64,000 bases of DNA, taken from assembly GCA_958450365.1 (NCBI GenBank), contig CAUEEP010000897.1, positions 274,501 through 338,500 of the forward strand. The letters run 5' to 3'. This DNA comes from Mesorhabditis belari (taxonomy: Eukaryota > Nematoda > Chromadorea > Rhabditida > Rhabditidae). Of the stretch, positions 23,586 through 35,500 are shown piece after piece. Made by a program: the position numbers and the translations under genes. The stretch's first letter is position 1. Every line of letters starts with the position of its first letter. The notes beneath the pieces were generated by a model. That model did no database searches. It was not told where the DNA came from and was given only the letters and a program-made list of their open reading frames with translations.

Positions 23586-26500
23586 GTGAATTTAGACAAA
23601 TTTTACTAGAGATCAAATGAAATAGAAATTAAAGATTCCTAGCAGACAAGATTTCTAGTTAAGAGTTGATTAACTCTTGTGAGTTATCTAATCCAGAGGA
23701 ATCGGAAGTATTTGACAGACAGTTTCTTTAAATTATCCATCTGGATAGACATGGGCACTATAAACTATAAAAATGACGAACTGTCAGATTACAAACGCTT
23801 CTAACTAGCTTTATAACTAACGGATTGTGATGATCTATAGCTCAAAAAATAGATAATCTCAAGAGCTTTCGAATGGATTAAAGCAGATCCAAAAATATCA
23901 ATTCTAAAGAAAGTTACAGTGGTTTGTAGCCTGGTTCGATCTCTTCGACTACAAGTACGATCCGTCAGGCTACAACTTCCTTTAGAATTGATATTTTTGA
24001 GTGTGCTTTAATCCATTCGAAAGCTCTTGAGATTATCTATTTTTTGAGCTATAGATCATGTCAATCCGTCAGTTATGAAGCGAGTTAGAAGCAGACTCGA
24101 TGGCTTCGACTACAAGTACGATCCGTCAGGCTACAAACCATTGTAACTTTCTTTAGAATTAATACTTTGGGATGTCCTTTACTCCATTCGAAAGCTCTTG
24201 AGATTCTCTATTTTTTGAACTATAGATCGTGTCAATCCAATAAATTTAAACCAAGTTAGAAGTGTTTCTAGTCTAACTTTGTAGTTTTTAGTGTCCATGT
24301 CTGGAAATCTTTGACTAACTTTATACTATACGTTGATATTATTGTAAAGAGTTCTAGAAAGCAAACTTCACTATAGGATTTTATGTACTTTTTTAAAATT
24401 GCAGAAACTCGTCCCTTCAAACGCGGTCATATGAGGCGTTCCTCTTACGAGAGCGCTCAAATTCAATTGGATTTCTCGAGGCGATCCGATGCGAGAGCGA
24501 GAAGAGCTGCTTCATTGCATGCATCACTCAATAAGTGAGTTCAATATTTCCTTGCCTTGTTAGCAATAGCACACAAGCTTTGTTTGATACTGCTCAATCA
24601 TCTGCCAATCATTCTTCTTCTTCCTTCTTCTTCCTTCTCCTACTCCTTCTTCCTTCTTTCCTTCTTCTTCTTCTTTCTTCCTTCTTCTTCTTTTTCCTTC
24701 ATTCTTCTTCTTTTTCCTTCCTTCTTCTTCCTTCTTCTTCTTCCTTCTTCCTTCTACTTCTTCTTCCTTCTTCCTCCTTCTTCTTCTTCTTCTTCTTCTT
24801 CTTCTCCTTCTTCTTCTTCTTCTTCTCCTTCTTCTTCTTCTTCTTCTTCTCCTTCTTCTTCTTTCCTTCTTCTTCTTCTCCTTCTTCTTCTTCTTCTTCT
24901 TCTTCTTCTCCCTTCTTCTTCTTCTTCTCCTTCTTCTTCTTCTCCTTCTTCTTCTTCTTCTTCTTCTCCTTCTTCTTCTTTCCTTCTTCTCCGACAAGGA
25001 AAACACAGCACAAGGCAACCTTTCCCTTCCGAGTCTTCTTTGAAACCATAAACCCACGTTTACTGGCGCACTGAAATCCTTATTTCTCTCGCAATATCGA
25101 TACAAATAAAGACACACAAATGCTACAAGAAAAATAAAGAGTACAATGAGAAAGGAGTGTTTCCATTTCCATAGGATAAAGTACACGAATGTTCGACAAT
25201 TTTGAAATGACTCGTTCTCTCAAAAAATCTCTTTTCCCCTTTACTCCAAAAAATTACAAATTGATGACCAGTGAGTCACTTTTTTTCCCCAAAAAAATCA
25301 ACCTTTTCATTACATATTTTCTTGATTATTTGAAAATAGAAAATGACAGATGATCTTGTCAAAAGAAATGTTAAACGTTTGCCTTTTGTCTGAGTGATTG
25401 CCGTTTGATCCTTGAATTGATCAATGAGTGCAAAGATGAGAAATTGATGGCCAGCATCGTTTTGTCTTTTAGGGCAATTATCGAACAAAAAAAGTGAATC
25501 AAAAAGTTGCACAAGTTCTGAAGAAATTTACCGCAGAACATTTGCGGATTGAAAAGTTTTAAGTGACAACGAGTGGGCTAGTCAAAACAAAGCACACAAA
25601 TTGTTTAAAAATTGAAAGGAATTTTTTTGCAAAAAACGCTTGTACTTTGTTTTAGAAAGAAATGAAATTTTCTTTCCCGCCGACCCGTTTCTTTTTTTGT
25701 CTTTCTCTTTCTATCTTTCTCTTTCTGTCTTTCTCTTTCTGTCTTTCTCTTTCTATCTTTCCCTTTCTATCTTTCTCTTTCTGCCTTTCTCTTTCTATCT
25801 TTCCCTTTCTGTCTTTCTCTTCCTGCTTTCTCTTTCTGTCTTTCTCTTTCTGTCTTTCTCTTTCTGTCTTTCTCTTTCTGTCTTTCTCTTTCTGTCTTTC
25901 CCTTTCTATCTTTCTCTTTCTGTCTTTCTCTTTTTGTCTTTCTCTTTCTGTCTTTCTCTTTCTATCTTTCTCTTTCTATCTTTCCCTTTCTATCTTTCTC
26001 TTTCTGTCTTTCTCTTTCTGTCTTTCTCTTTCTGTCTTTCCCTTTCTATCTTTCTCTTTCTGTCTTTCTCTTTTTGTCTTTCTCTTTCTGTCTTTCTCTT
26101 TCTATCTTTCTCTTTCTATCTTTCCCTTTCTATCTTTCTCTTTCTGTCTTTCTCTTTCTGTCTTTCTCTTTCTGTCTTTCCCTTTTTTGCTCTTTCTCTT
26201 TTTTTCCAGACTCAAGACAGGTTCTCGAGATGATTCCATTCGTTTAAGTCGATCTTTTCTTCCTTTTTTTCCTTTTTTTCCTCTTTTTTCTCTTTCAGTT
26301 TCTCATTTTCAATTCAAATTTTCTTATTTTAAAACTTATAATTAGAAAATATAGAACGATACGTTGATATTATTGTAAAGAGTTCTAGAAATCGAATTCA
26401 GTATAGGATTTTATGAGTTGTTTCTTTTTAATACTTAAATCCGTTTAAAATGCAGAATAATATTGAAATTTGAAGCTAAGTTTAGCTAAAAATGAGCTAA

Positions 26501-29500
26501 AAATTAGCTATCAAGATCTTCAGCTAATGTTTCTTTCGTATTTTCTTTCGATAATATTCCTTCAGCTCTTGTCTCCTTTGAAATCTCTTTTCCCGTGATC
26601 CCTCTTTTCTTTTTCCCTCTTTTCGTTGTAGATATCGACCGCTTCTCGGAGCCATTTTCCCCCCGGTTTCCCCCTTTTTTTCGTTTTGTTTTCCGTCCGT
26701 TCATCAATTACGATTTTTTTTTCTTTTTTCTTTTTCTCCTACTTCTACTTCTGCTTCTTTCCAACATCAGAACAAACCAAAATCTTCTTTTTAAGCTATT
26801 TTAACTACCTGGCCTTGATAGAGCCTTGATAGAGCCTTTTATTACATCCAAATGTTCATCATTATCTCAATTAAACAAAACATTAACATCTTTAATTCAT
26901 TACCTAGAAAACATGTGATACTGGCTTTAAAAGGCTAATGGATTTTAATGGCTAATGACTTTAAAAGACACTTTTTCTTTTATAAAAACCATTTTCCCTG
27001 GAGTCCCCATTTCCCCATTTCCCCTGGATGACGCTGATCACGAAAAAGAGGCAAGAGCGTTCACAGAAAACAATTTTGCGGACACTTTCTAAAATGCACT
27101 AGCTATCGTAATCCATTTAGAGCAATTCGCAATTCGCAATTCCATTTTTCCATTGCTTGAAGCCATTTTCCGTTGTTTTTATGAATTTTTCACCGTTTTT
27201 CTTTGCCATTTCATCGCAAATTCATCAAGATCAACAGCCAGCCTAGAACAGCTAGCCTAGAACAGCCAGCCAGAACAATCAACCTAAAAACAAAAGAAAA
27301 AAAAAAAAAAAAAAAAAAAAAACAAAAAAAAAAAAAAAAAAAAAATAAAAAAAATAAAACAACGTAAAAAAGAAAAGAAAAAAAAAAAAAAAAAAAAAAA
27401 ATAAAAAATTAAAAAAGTTTCTGTGGTTGTTTCGTTAAAAGTTTTGGCAATTCGACATTTGTGTTCGTCCATCTCTCTGTAAAAAGTCATTAAAACAAAG
27501 CGAACCGTTCCAGAAAAAAATAAAAAACACTTAACTTCTGTTATAGCAATTGATGTTATAGCTGTTCTAGGCTAGCTGTTCTAGGCTAGCTGTTCTAGCT
27601 GGCTGTTCTAGCTGGCTGTTCTGGCTGGCTGTTCTAGGCTAGCTGTTCTAGGCTAGCTGTTCTAGCTGGCTGTTGATCTTGATGAATTTGCGATGAAATG
27701 GCAAAGAAAAACGGTGAAAAATTCATAAAAACAACGGAAAATGGCTTTAAGCAATGGAAAAATGGAATTGTGAATTGCGAATTGCTCTAAATGGATTACG
27801 ATAGCTAGTGCATTTTAGAAAGTGTCCCCAAAATTGTTCTCTGTAAACGCTCTTGCCTCTTTTTCGTGATCAGCGTCATCCAGGGGAAATGTTTGGTGTT
27901 TGATGAAAAAGATTGTGCCCCAAAGCCTATCTACTATATATAAAGCAGTCCGCCCGTCCGTCTGTGCTCGTTCATTGGCTTAGATTTGCTTAGATGAGAT
28001 GACTTAGATTGGCTTAGATTGCGTGGAAAACGCGAATGTTAGCGAGCGTTTTCCGCTGGTATTGCCAGAATTTGTTAAGAATTCCGCTGGTATTGCCAGA
28101 ATTTGTTAAGAATTCCGCTGGTATTGCCAAAACACAAGTCTAAAGTTTCAGACCGGGTCTCAGTGAGTCAAGCTCGGCTCAGCAAATGTCTTTGAGTGAT
28201 CGAATGGACGCGTCGAGTTGTGAAGGATCGTCCACTGGGACAACTGACAGCGGGATTGGAGGTAAAGTCTTTTGAGTAAAGGGACTTTAAAGGAACTGAA
28301 TAGGAACTATAAACGAACTATAAACGTACTATAAACGAACTATTAAAGTTTAATTTGTCGTAAGTTTACGAAAAAGTTTCATGTAAAAAGTTCGTCAAAA
28401 GTTCTTTGACCTCACTGAATGGGTTTATCGATTTTAAGGTAAATATCAATCAAATTTTAGCTAGCAATTTGCTAATTGGTTAGCTAATTGGCTAGCTAAT
28501 TGGCTCTAGCAATTTGACTCCTTTTATCACAAGTTCTCAGTGTTTTCCAGGTGACTCAAACTCTTCGAAACGCTCGTCACTCGATCGTCGCTTCGAAGCC
28601 TCGTCACTCCAAGAATGGGAATCGTGTGAGCATCAACAGCAACCCTCATGCTCCAAAAAACCTCCAGCAACCCCGAAAAAGAGTCTCTCCTTGCGGTTTG
28701 CAAAGTGAGTTTAAAAAGCGTGGAAAGTTTTCAAGTTTTCACAGAAGCGCAACACTCTAATCCCCAGATCTCATCGTCAGTTTTCCGTATTTTCTCTGGT
28801 GACGCCACCGGTGGTTGTGCTTTTACAGCTTTCAAGCTTTCACAGAAGCTCAACACTCTAATCCCCAGATCTCTTCGTCAGCTACATTTTCCGACCATCT
28901 AATAAGCTCTAATAGGCGCTCATCAGGGCTCTAATAAGCGCTCATCAGCGCTCTAATAAGCGGTCCTCGAGATTTCGAAGAATTTAGGCGAAGCTTAAGT
29001 TGCACTAATTTTAGGGAAAATACGGTATATCATTCTTTTTTTTGAATTTGTTTGCCAACTTGAACCCCAACAATTCCAGAGGGATATTCTCACGAAAAGA
29101 TGGTCGTTGGCGGGTGTTCGGTGATCGAAAAACGGATTCTCCCGGCTTGGTCCACACAACGGGATTGATTCTAGAAGAAAGGCCCTCAAATCTCCCACAA
29201 AAGTCCGAAGAAGAAGCGGCAAAACATCGATTACTCTATGAACAGTTATTGGAACAGGTTTGTATAGAAAAAATCTACTATCTATAAAGCAGAAGAGACG
29301 TTTGTCTGTCTGTCTGTCTATCTGTCTGTCTGTCTGTATGCCTGTCTGTATGTCTGTCTGCCTGTCGTCTTCGTTCCGTCTGTCTGTCTGCCTTCTGTCT
29401 TTTTGCCTGTCTGTCTGTCTGTCTGCCTGTCTGTCTGTCTGCTGCCTGTCTGTCTGTCGCCTGTCTGTCTTTCTGTCTATCTATGTCCAAACGCCACGCT

Positions 29501-32500
29501 CCGTAATTACGTTTGCTCTATCGGTTAAAAGGCGAAGCATTCAGCTTTTGCTCGCGATATTTTGCTCTTGGGGGTTTTCAGCTATGGAGAATCTGACTTT
29601 TAGATTCATTTTTAAAAAGCGAGCGTGGCTTAACAGGGGTTACGGTAGTTTTAGTCATTTGAAAGAAAGAAAGAGCGTCCCCAGCGGAAAGCGCGAACAA
29701 AGTGAGCCTTTTTCCCTGGCCTACTATATAAAAGAACAGTCTGTCTGTACCCGCATTTTCTCGGCCGTGTTTTGAACAATAAAACTAAAACTTCTTTAGA
29801 AAGCCTTAGAATATATTTTTGTTGTGCTATTTTGAAGAAATTTTCAAAAAATCAAAAATTGGTGAGAGCCCCGGGCGTCGAACCAGGATCGCGTGGGCTG
29901 TAGAAAAGCGTGCTCCCGACTGCGCCACGTTGACCTCAAAAACTCGACCAGAAAAACTCGCTATGAAGCGGGTTTTTCAGCTGGTATCAGAATAATTTCT
30001 GTCGCTTTTTCACTTAACTCCCTCTCCAGTAAGGCAGTTCAAATGTGTTGTGGTGTAGTGGCTAGCACGATGGCCCGGTAAGCGAAAGGTCACGGGTTCG
30101 AGTCCTAGCGGCGGCTTTTTTGATCAGCCTTAGCTGCAACCTTTCTTTAAGATCTTAAGATAAGATTTAAGTTACACAATTCTTTGCAAAAGTTTTTTTT
30201 AATATTTTAGGCAAAGAAAAAGGAGGTGAAGGTGGAAAAAGAGAGGCGGAAAGCACTAGAGGACAAGAAGAAAGCCGAAGAAGCGGCCGGGGTTGCGGCA
30301 AAGATTTGGATTGAAGAGATATTGCCACACTGGGGGACACTGTGAGTTTACAAATGTTTACAAATGTTTACAAATGTTTACAAGTGATCCTGTGTTTACA
30401 ATAAATCTATAACCTTTACGACAAGTGCATTCTAGCAAACAGCTTTTGTTTTCTGTGGTGTGAAATCTCGGGATTTCCCCACTAAAGAAAGGCAAAGTCG
30501 TTCGCTAAAAAAGTGGCTTGTTGGTAGACTGGTACAAGTATGGTAGACTTAAAGTTACTGGAAGGTTACTGTAGGTTGCTGCAAGTTACTGTAAGGTTAA
30601 TGTAAGTTACTGTAAGTTACTCTAAGGTTGCTGTAAGTTGCTGTAAGTTACCCTAAGGTTACTGTAAGTTGCTGTAAGTTACTCTAAGGTTACTGTAAGT
30701 TGCTGTAAGTTACTATAAGCTTACTGTAAGTTTCTGTAAGGTTACTGTAAGTTGCTGGAAGCTTACTGTAAGTTACTGTAATAGATTTCTGTAATCTTAT
30801 TCGTTTATAACTTCTGTGACATACTGTAACTTCAATAAACACTTTTCAAGTGCTTTTAGCATCTTGTAAACTATAGAAATTCAAGAAATTCTTGAAAATG
30901 ACCTCATTGACATTGCCCTGAAAATGACCTCCTTTTCATTCAAATATCTCTAGATCCGATTCGAAAAAGTGTCGCGATTTATGGTGGAAAGGAATCCCGG
31001 GGAAAGTTCGCGGAAAAGTTTGGTCATTGGCAATTGGGAACTCGTTGAATATCTCGGAAGGTAAGGGAGAACTCTAAGCTCTGAAATCTGTAACTCTAAA
31101 ATCTTATAATAATACTTTATTCAAACGATAAAGTGAAAGAAATCATAGAGAAGTGCACAGCGATACTTAATCATACAATACATACTGAAATCAATAAGCC
31201 AATTACTTACGGCAAAGAGCCACTAGATCTAAAGCATCGATACGTTTCTTGAATATGAAAAGCGACTGAATTTCTCGTATGTCGTTTGGGAGCAAGTTCC
31301 ATAATCTAGCGGCTCTAACGGGAAATGAATTTGATAAAGAGGCATTGGAAGCAAAGGGAATTTGCAAAAGGAATGAGCCACTTCTGGGCCCTGACCGCGG
31401 TTTAAATTTGAAAAAGTCTATAAAAAAGGGCTAATCTGTTTACAACGGAGGATTTTGAAAGTTTCGACTAAATCAATGACAAAGCGACGATGCTGTAAAG
31501 TTTTTAGTTCAAAAAAAGCAAGTCTCTCCTCATAAGTAAAGCTAGAATATTTAGAATAGTATAACTAAACTAAAAAACTTATAACTAAAAAAAAAACTTC
31601 CTGAATACCGTAATGTTTATACCACAAAAATACTGAATACCAAAAATGATGAAGCCAAGAGCTAAAAAGTTGCACTAAATCGTGAGTTTTTACGTAAAAT
31701 CTCTGAAACTTTGCCATAAAATGCAAATTCCATAAACGCAGATATAGAAATGAGTCAAATTGAATTCCCTTCACTTATCCGCCTTTTATTCAAATAATTA
31801 CAATATCTTCTTTCAGAGCTTCACAACATTTGCTGTCAGCGAGCGAAGTTGAGACTAGCTGGCGAGAATGAGACTGGAGAGAGTAAAGGTAACCAAGCAA
31901 GACATTACTTTCAATTAAATAAGGAATGGGAAAGAAGGATTTCTGGGAACGAGGGATTTCTGGAGAGGGGATTGAACCCTCGACCTTTTTTCTTTCCAAG
32001 CAGATAGAGCATCTGCTGAATGGTTAGAGCAACCATTCAGCTACCATTCAGCTATCCGATATCTTCTTGTCAGAGAAGAAAGAGGAAAGAGAAAGAGAAA
32101 GGAAGAGAGTAAGGAAGAAAGAGAAAGAGAAAGGGAGAAAGAGGAAGAGAAGGGAAGAAAGAGAAAGAGAAAGGGGGAAAGAGGAAGAGAAGGGAAGAAA
32201 GAGGAAGAGAAAGGAGGAACGAGAAAGAGAAAGGAAGAAAGAGAAAGAACTAGCTCTTCACAATTGTGCCGACAGCATAGCATAGCCGACAATCAATTCT
32301 AGCAGCCAAATCCAATTCTGATAATCCAATCCAATCCAAATCTTCCTGTATCATCTCCGAAATTTCCAGAAGCTCGCTACAATCGTGAGGCCTCAATGGC
32401 GCAAATCCATCTCGACGTCTCGCGCACTTTCCCAGCTCTCGGAATCTTTCAAAATGGCGGCCCGTATCACGATTTATTGCATAAGTTGTTAGGTGAGTCA

Positions 32501-35500
32501 TTGAAATGTTAAAAAATGATCTTTTGAAATAAATCACACATCAACTCACTTCAATACTTTTCTCATAGACAAAGTAGAGAAAAGTTGAAACGCCCACGTC
32601 CATTTTGGTTCTCGAACCTAATATTTCTTTCAGCTACGTGCAATTTTCATTTATCATTTTAATAGAAAAAGTATGAAAGCCTTAATAACTTGAGGATTAT
32701 TGAGAAACTAAAATAAAAGTATTCCTCAATTCCACGATGGAGCAGGAGCTGAAGCTTTCGACTAAACTTGGATCTGCTTTTGCCCGAGCTTTTCAAATGA
32801 CTTCAAAATCCAGTCCAATCCAAGGTAAAAGCCAAGAAAAGTGGGTGAAGCTTGGCTTTTTTTGGTTTAGCCCTGGTTTGCGGTCGATTCTACCTACTTC
32901 GGTCGGTCGTTTTGCGCTACGACGTAAACTCAATCGATTTGGCACACCCAAATCTCACGATACCAAACTGCTGCTGCGAGAAAAATGAGGAATTCGATGT
33001 GCCAGATCGTTTTAGTTTACGTTGGAGCGTTGGAGCGCAAAGAACCCCTAAGCCTAACCCTAATTTTAAGAGAAATCCCCTTCCGTAAGCATATCGAGTT
33101 CCCTTGTAAGCGCAAAGTCGACCATAAAAGTTTATAAGCTTTCACAGAATCCAGAACATTCACCATTCTTTTTTTTTCCAGGCGCCTATGCTTGCTATCG
33201 TCCGGATGTGGGCTACGTGCAATCAATGTCATTCATCGCCTCAATTCTTCTCCTCCAAATGGAACCATTCCCAGCATTTGTCGCCTTCGCCAACCTGCTC
33301 AATCAACCGCTACAGGTAAAACGATAAACAGCCATCGTTTACAAACTCACCATTTCCTCTTTTAGCAATCGTTTTTCCGACTAAAACAACCCGCAATGAC
33401 CGAATATTTCATCGCATTCGATCTCTTCTTTCAACAAGAACTCCCGGCACTTCATGCGCGCTTTGATGAGATCGATTTAAGGCCGGATATCTATTTGATT
33501 GAATGGTGAGATTCATTTCTTTAAAATACATCCAAATCTCGTACAATCTGGTACGAAAAGCGGGTCAATAACAGAATTTTCGATTAGCAATAGACTTTCT
33601 CAAAGAGACACATCAAAAAATCCAATCGCCCAACAATCCAGGCACTCGATTTAGCCTCCAGTCTTAGGGATTTCAATGAACTTTTTTTTAAGGTTAAAGC
33701 CAAGATTCTAAGCTATCTAATGACACCAATTACTTTTATTTTTCTTTTGAAAAAGTCGGTCAAAAACCTTATCAAGACAGAACGAGACAATTCCTCGTTA
33801 TCTTTTCTCGATAAGGTTTTTCGTTCACTTTTTCAAAAGAAAAATAAAAGTGATTGGTGTCATTGGATAGCTTAAAAGCTTGGCTTTTAGCTCAAAAAAA
33901 GTTCATTAAAATCCATCAGACTGGAGGCTAAATCGAGCACCTGGAGTTGCGGAGACCCATTTTCTGATTCTCGTTTAAAATAATTGGTACAAAAAGTCAA
34001 TTTCAATTTAAAAAGGCATTCGATTAACGTTTAAATATTTCGCAATTTAGGATCTACACAATGTTCGCAAAATCTCTGTCCCTTGATGTCACTTGTCGTG
34101 TTTGGGATGTTTTCTTTCGTGACGGCGAAGAGTTCATCTTCAAGACGGCTCTCGGTAAGAATTTCAGAGATACGATTAAGTCTAATCGCTATAGTATTGG
34201 GTTGTTGTAAAAGTTGTAAAAGTTCGCGGTCACTTGTAGAGAAATTCAATTTCTATTCGGAAATAATCAAGAAAAATCACCCTCATAAGGACATTAACTT
34301 TTCAAAGTAGATTCCGTCGTTCTCTACGATCTTCTGCCATCTATGAGCAAGTTTTCGGATCTCCTCGAAGTCCCAAGCCTCCTTTGAATCAAAGAACTAT
34401 TTCCTCATACCCATAGGTATACCCATGAGGTCCTGTACTAATTTTAGTGCTATCTTCCTCATACCCTTACCTCGAGGTGGACCCATACCCATACCTCGAG
34501 AGATACCCATACCCATACCTCGAGGTAGAGCCATACCTCGAGGTAGAGCCATACCTCGAGGTAGAGCCATACCTCGAGGTGGACCCATACCCATACCTCG
34601 AGAGATACCCATACCTCAAGAGATACCCATACCTCGAGGTAGACCCATGCCTCAGGTATACCCATACCCATACCTCGAGGTAGACAAAGACAAAGACTCC
34701 TTCAACTTCTTGTCTTCAAAATTAAAATCACCGTCATTGAAGCGTTTGAAGCACTCGATCGCAGCTTTGCCAACAGTTCCTTCGCCTTCCACCTCACAAA
34801 TCACTTCAGCAGATCTCGCCGATTCCAATAGTTCGATTCCGATTCCCGAGCAAAACACGAAGTTCACTTTTATCTATCTAAAGATGTGGATTGTGTAAAG
34901 TAATTTATATAACAAAAAACAAACAAACAAAACTTATTAAAACAAACTTAACAAAACAAAGCCTGCAAGAAAACAGGCTTTTAAATAAGCCAAAAACCAT
35001 AATAATTCATTGACAAAATAATTAAATAATTAGAACTTTTCTGCAAGTGACCGCGAACTTTTTGAACAATCTAGAATACAAAAATTACTTATGGGGAATA
35101 AGGATAAAAGTTTTAAAGTTAACAAGGAAAGTTAACAAGAAAAATCAAGGCCAGTATCAAGCTTTCAGGCATTCTCAAAATGTACGAGGAGTTGCTGATC
35201 GGAATGGAGTTCGATGTGGCTGTGGGTTTTCTGACGAAATTGCCCGACACGATCACTTCGAATGAATTGTTCCGGTAAGCTGGAATCCTGATCGCCTTTT
35301 ATATCAAATTAGTCTGTAAATTAGCATTCAAGAACTTCATTTTCAATTCTAGAAACATCGACTACTTGATGCGAACGAACGGGAGCTCCGAGAACGGAAA
35401 AGGCCGCAAGAAGTTCAATCAGGTGAGACAGAAATGTGAAATTTTCATTAATTTCCATTAATTTCCATTAATTTCCATCATTTCTTCACAAATCCCACTT

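Larger units (their letters stand above)
27017..27890. mobile_element. 874-bp palindromic element
   Basis: ATTTCCCCTGGATGACGCTG at the left is matched by CAGCGTCATCCAGGGGAAAT at the right, and the arms pair for about 250 bp. The centre has poly(A) tracts and a GCTGTTCTAGGCTA array. Lies in a TBC intron. Confidence 0.88.

Noticed and set aside
24535..26345. Long Ser/Phe/Leu-rich or Lys/Glu/Arg-rich open frames
   Set aside because: Produced by TTC and CTTTCT microsatellites within an intron; no non-repeat protein sequence is attached.
32041..32292. Ser/Leu/Phe-rich minus-strand frame and Lys/Glu/Arg plus-strand frame
   Set aside because: Both are translations of the purine tract at 32084-32250 in a RabGAP intron.
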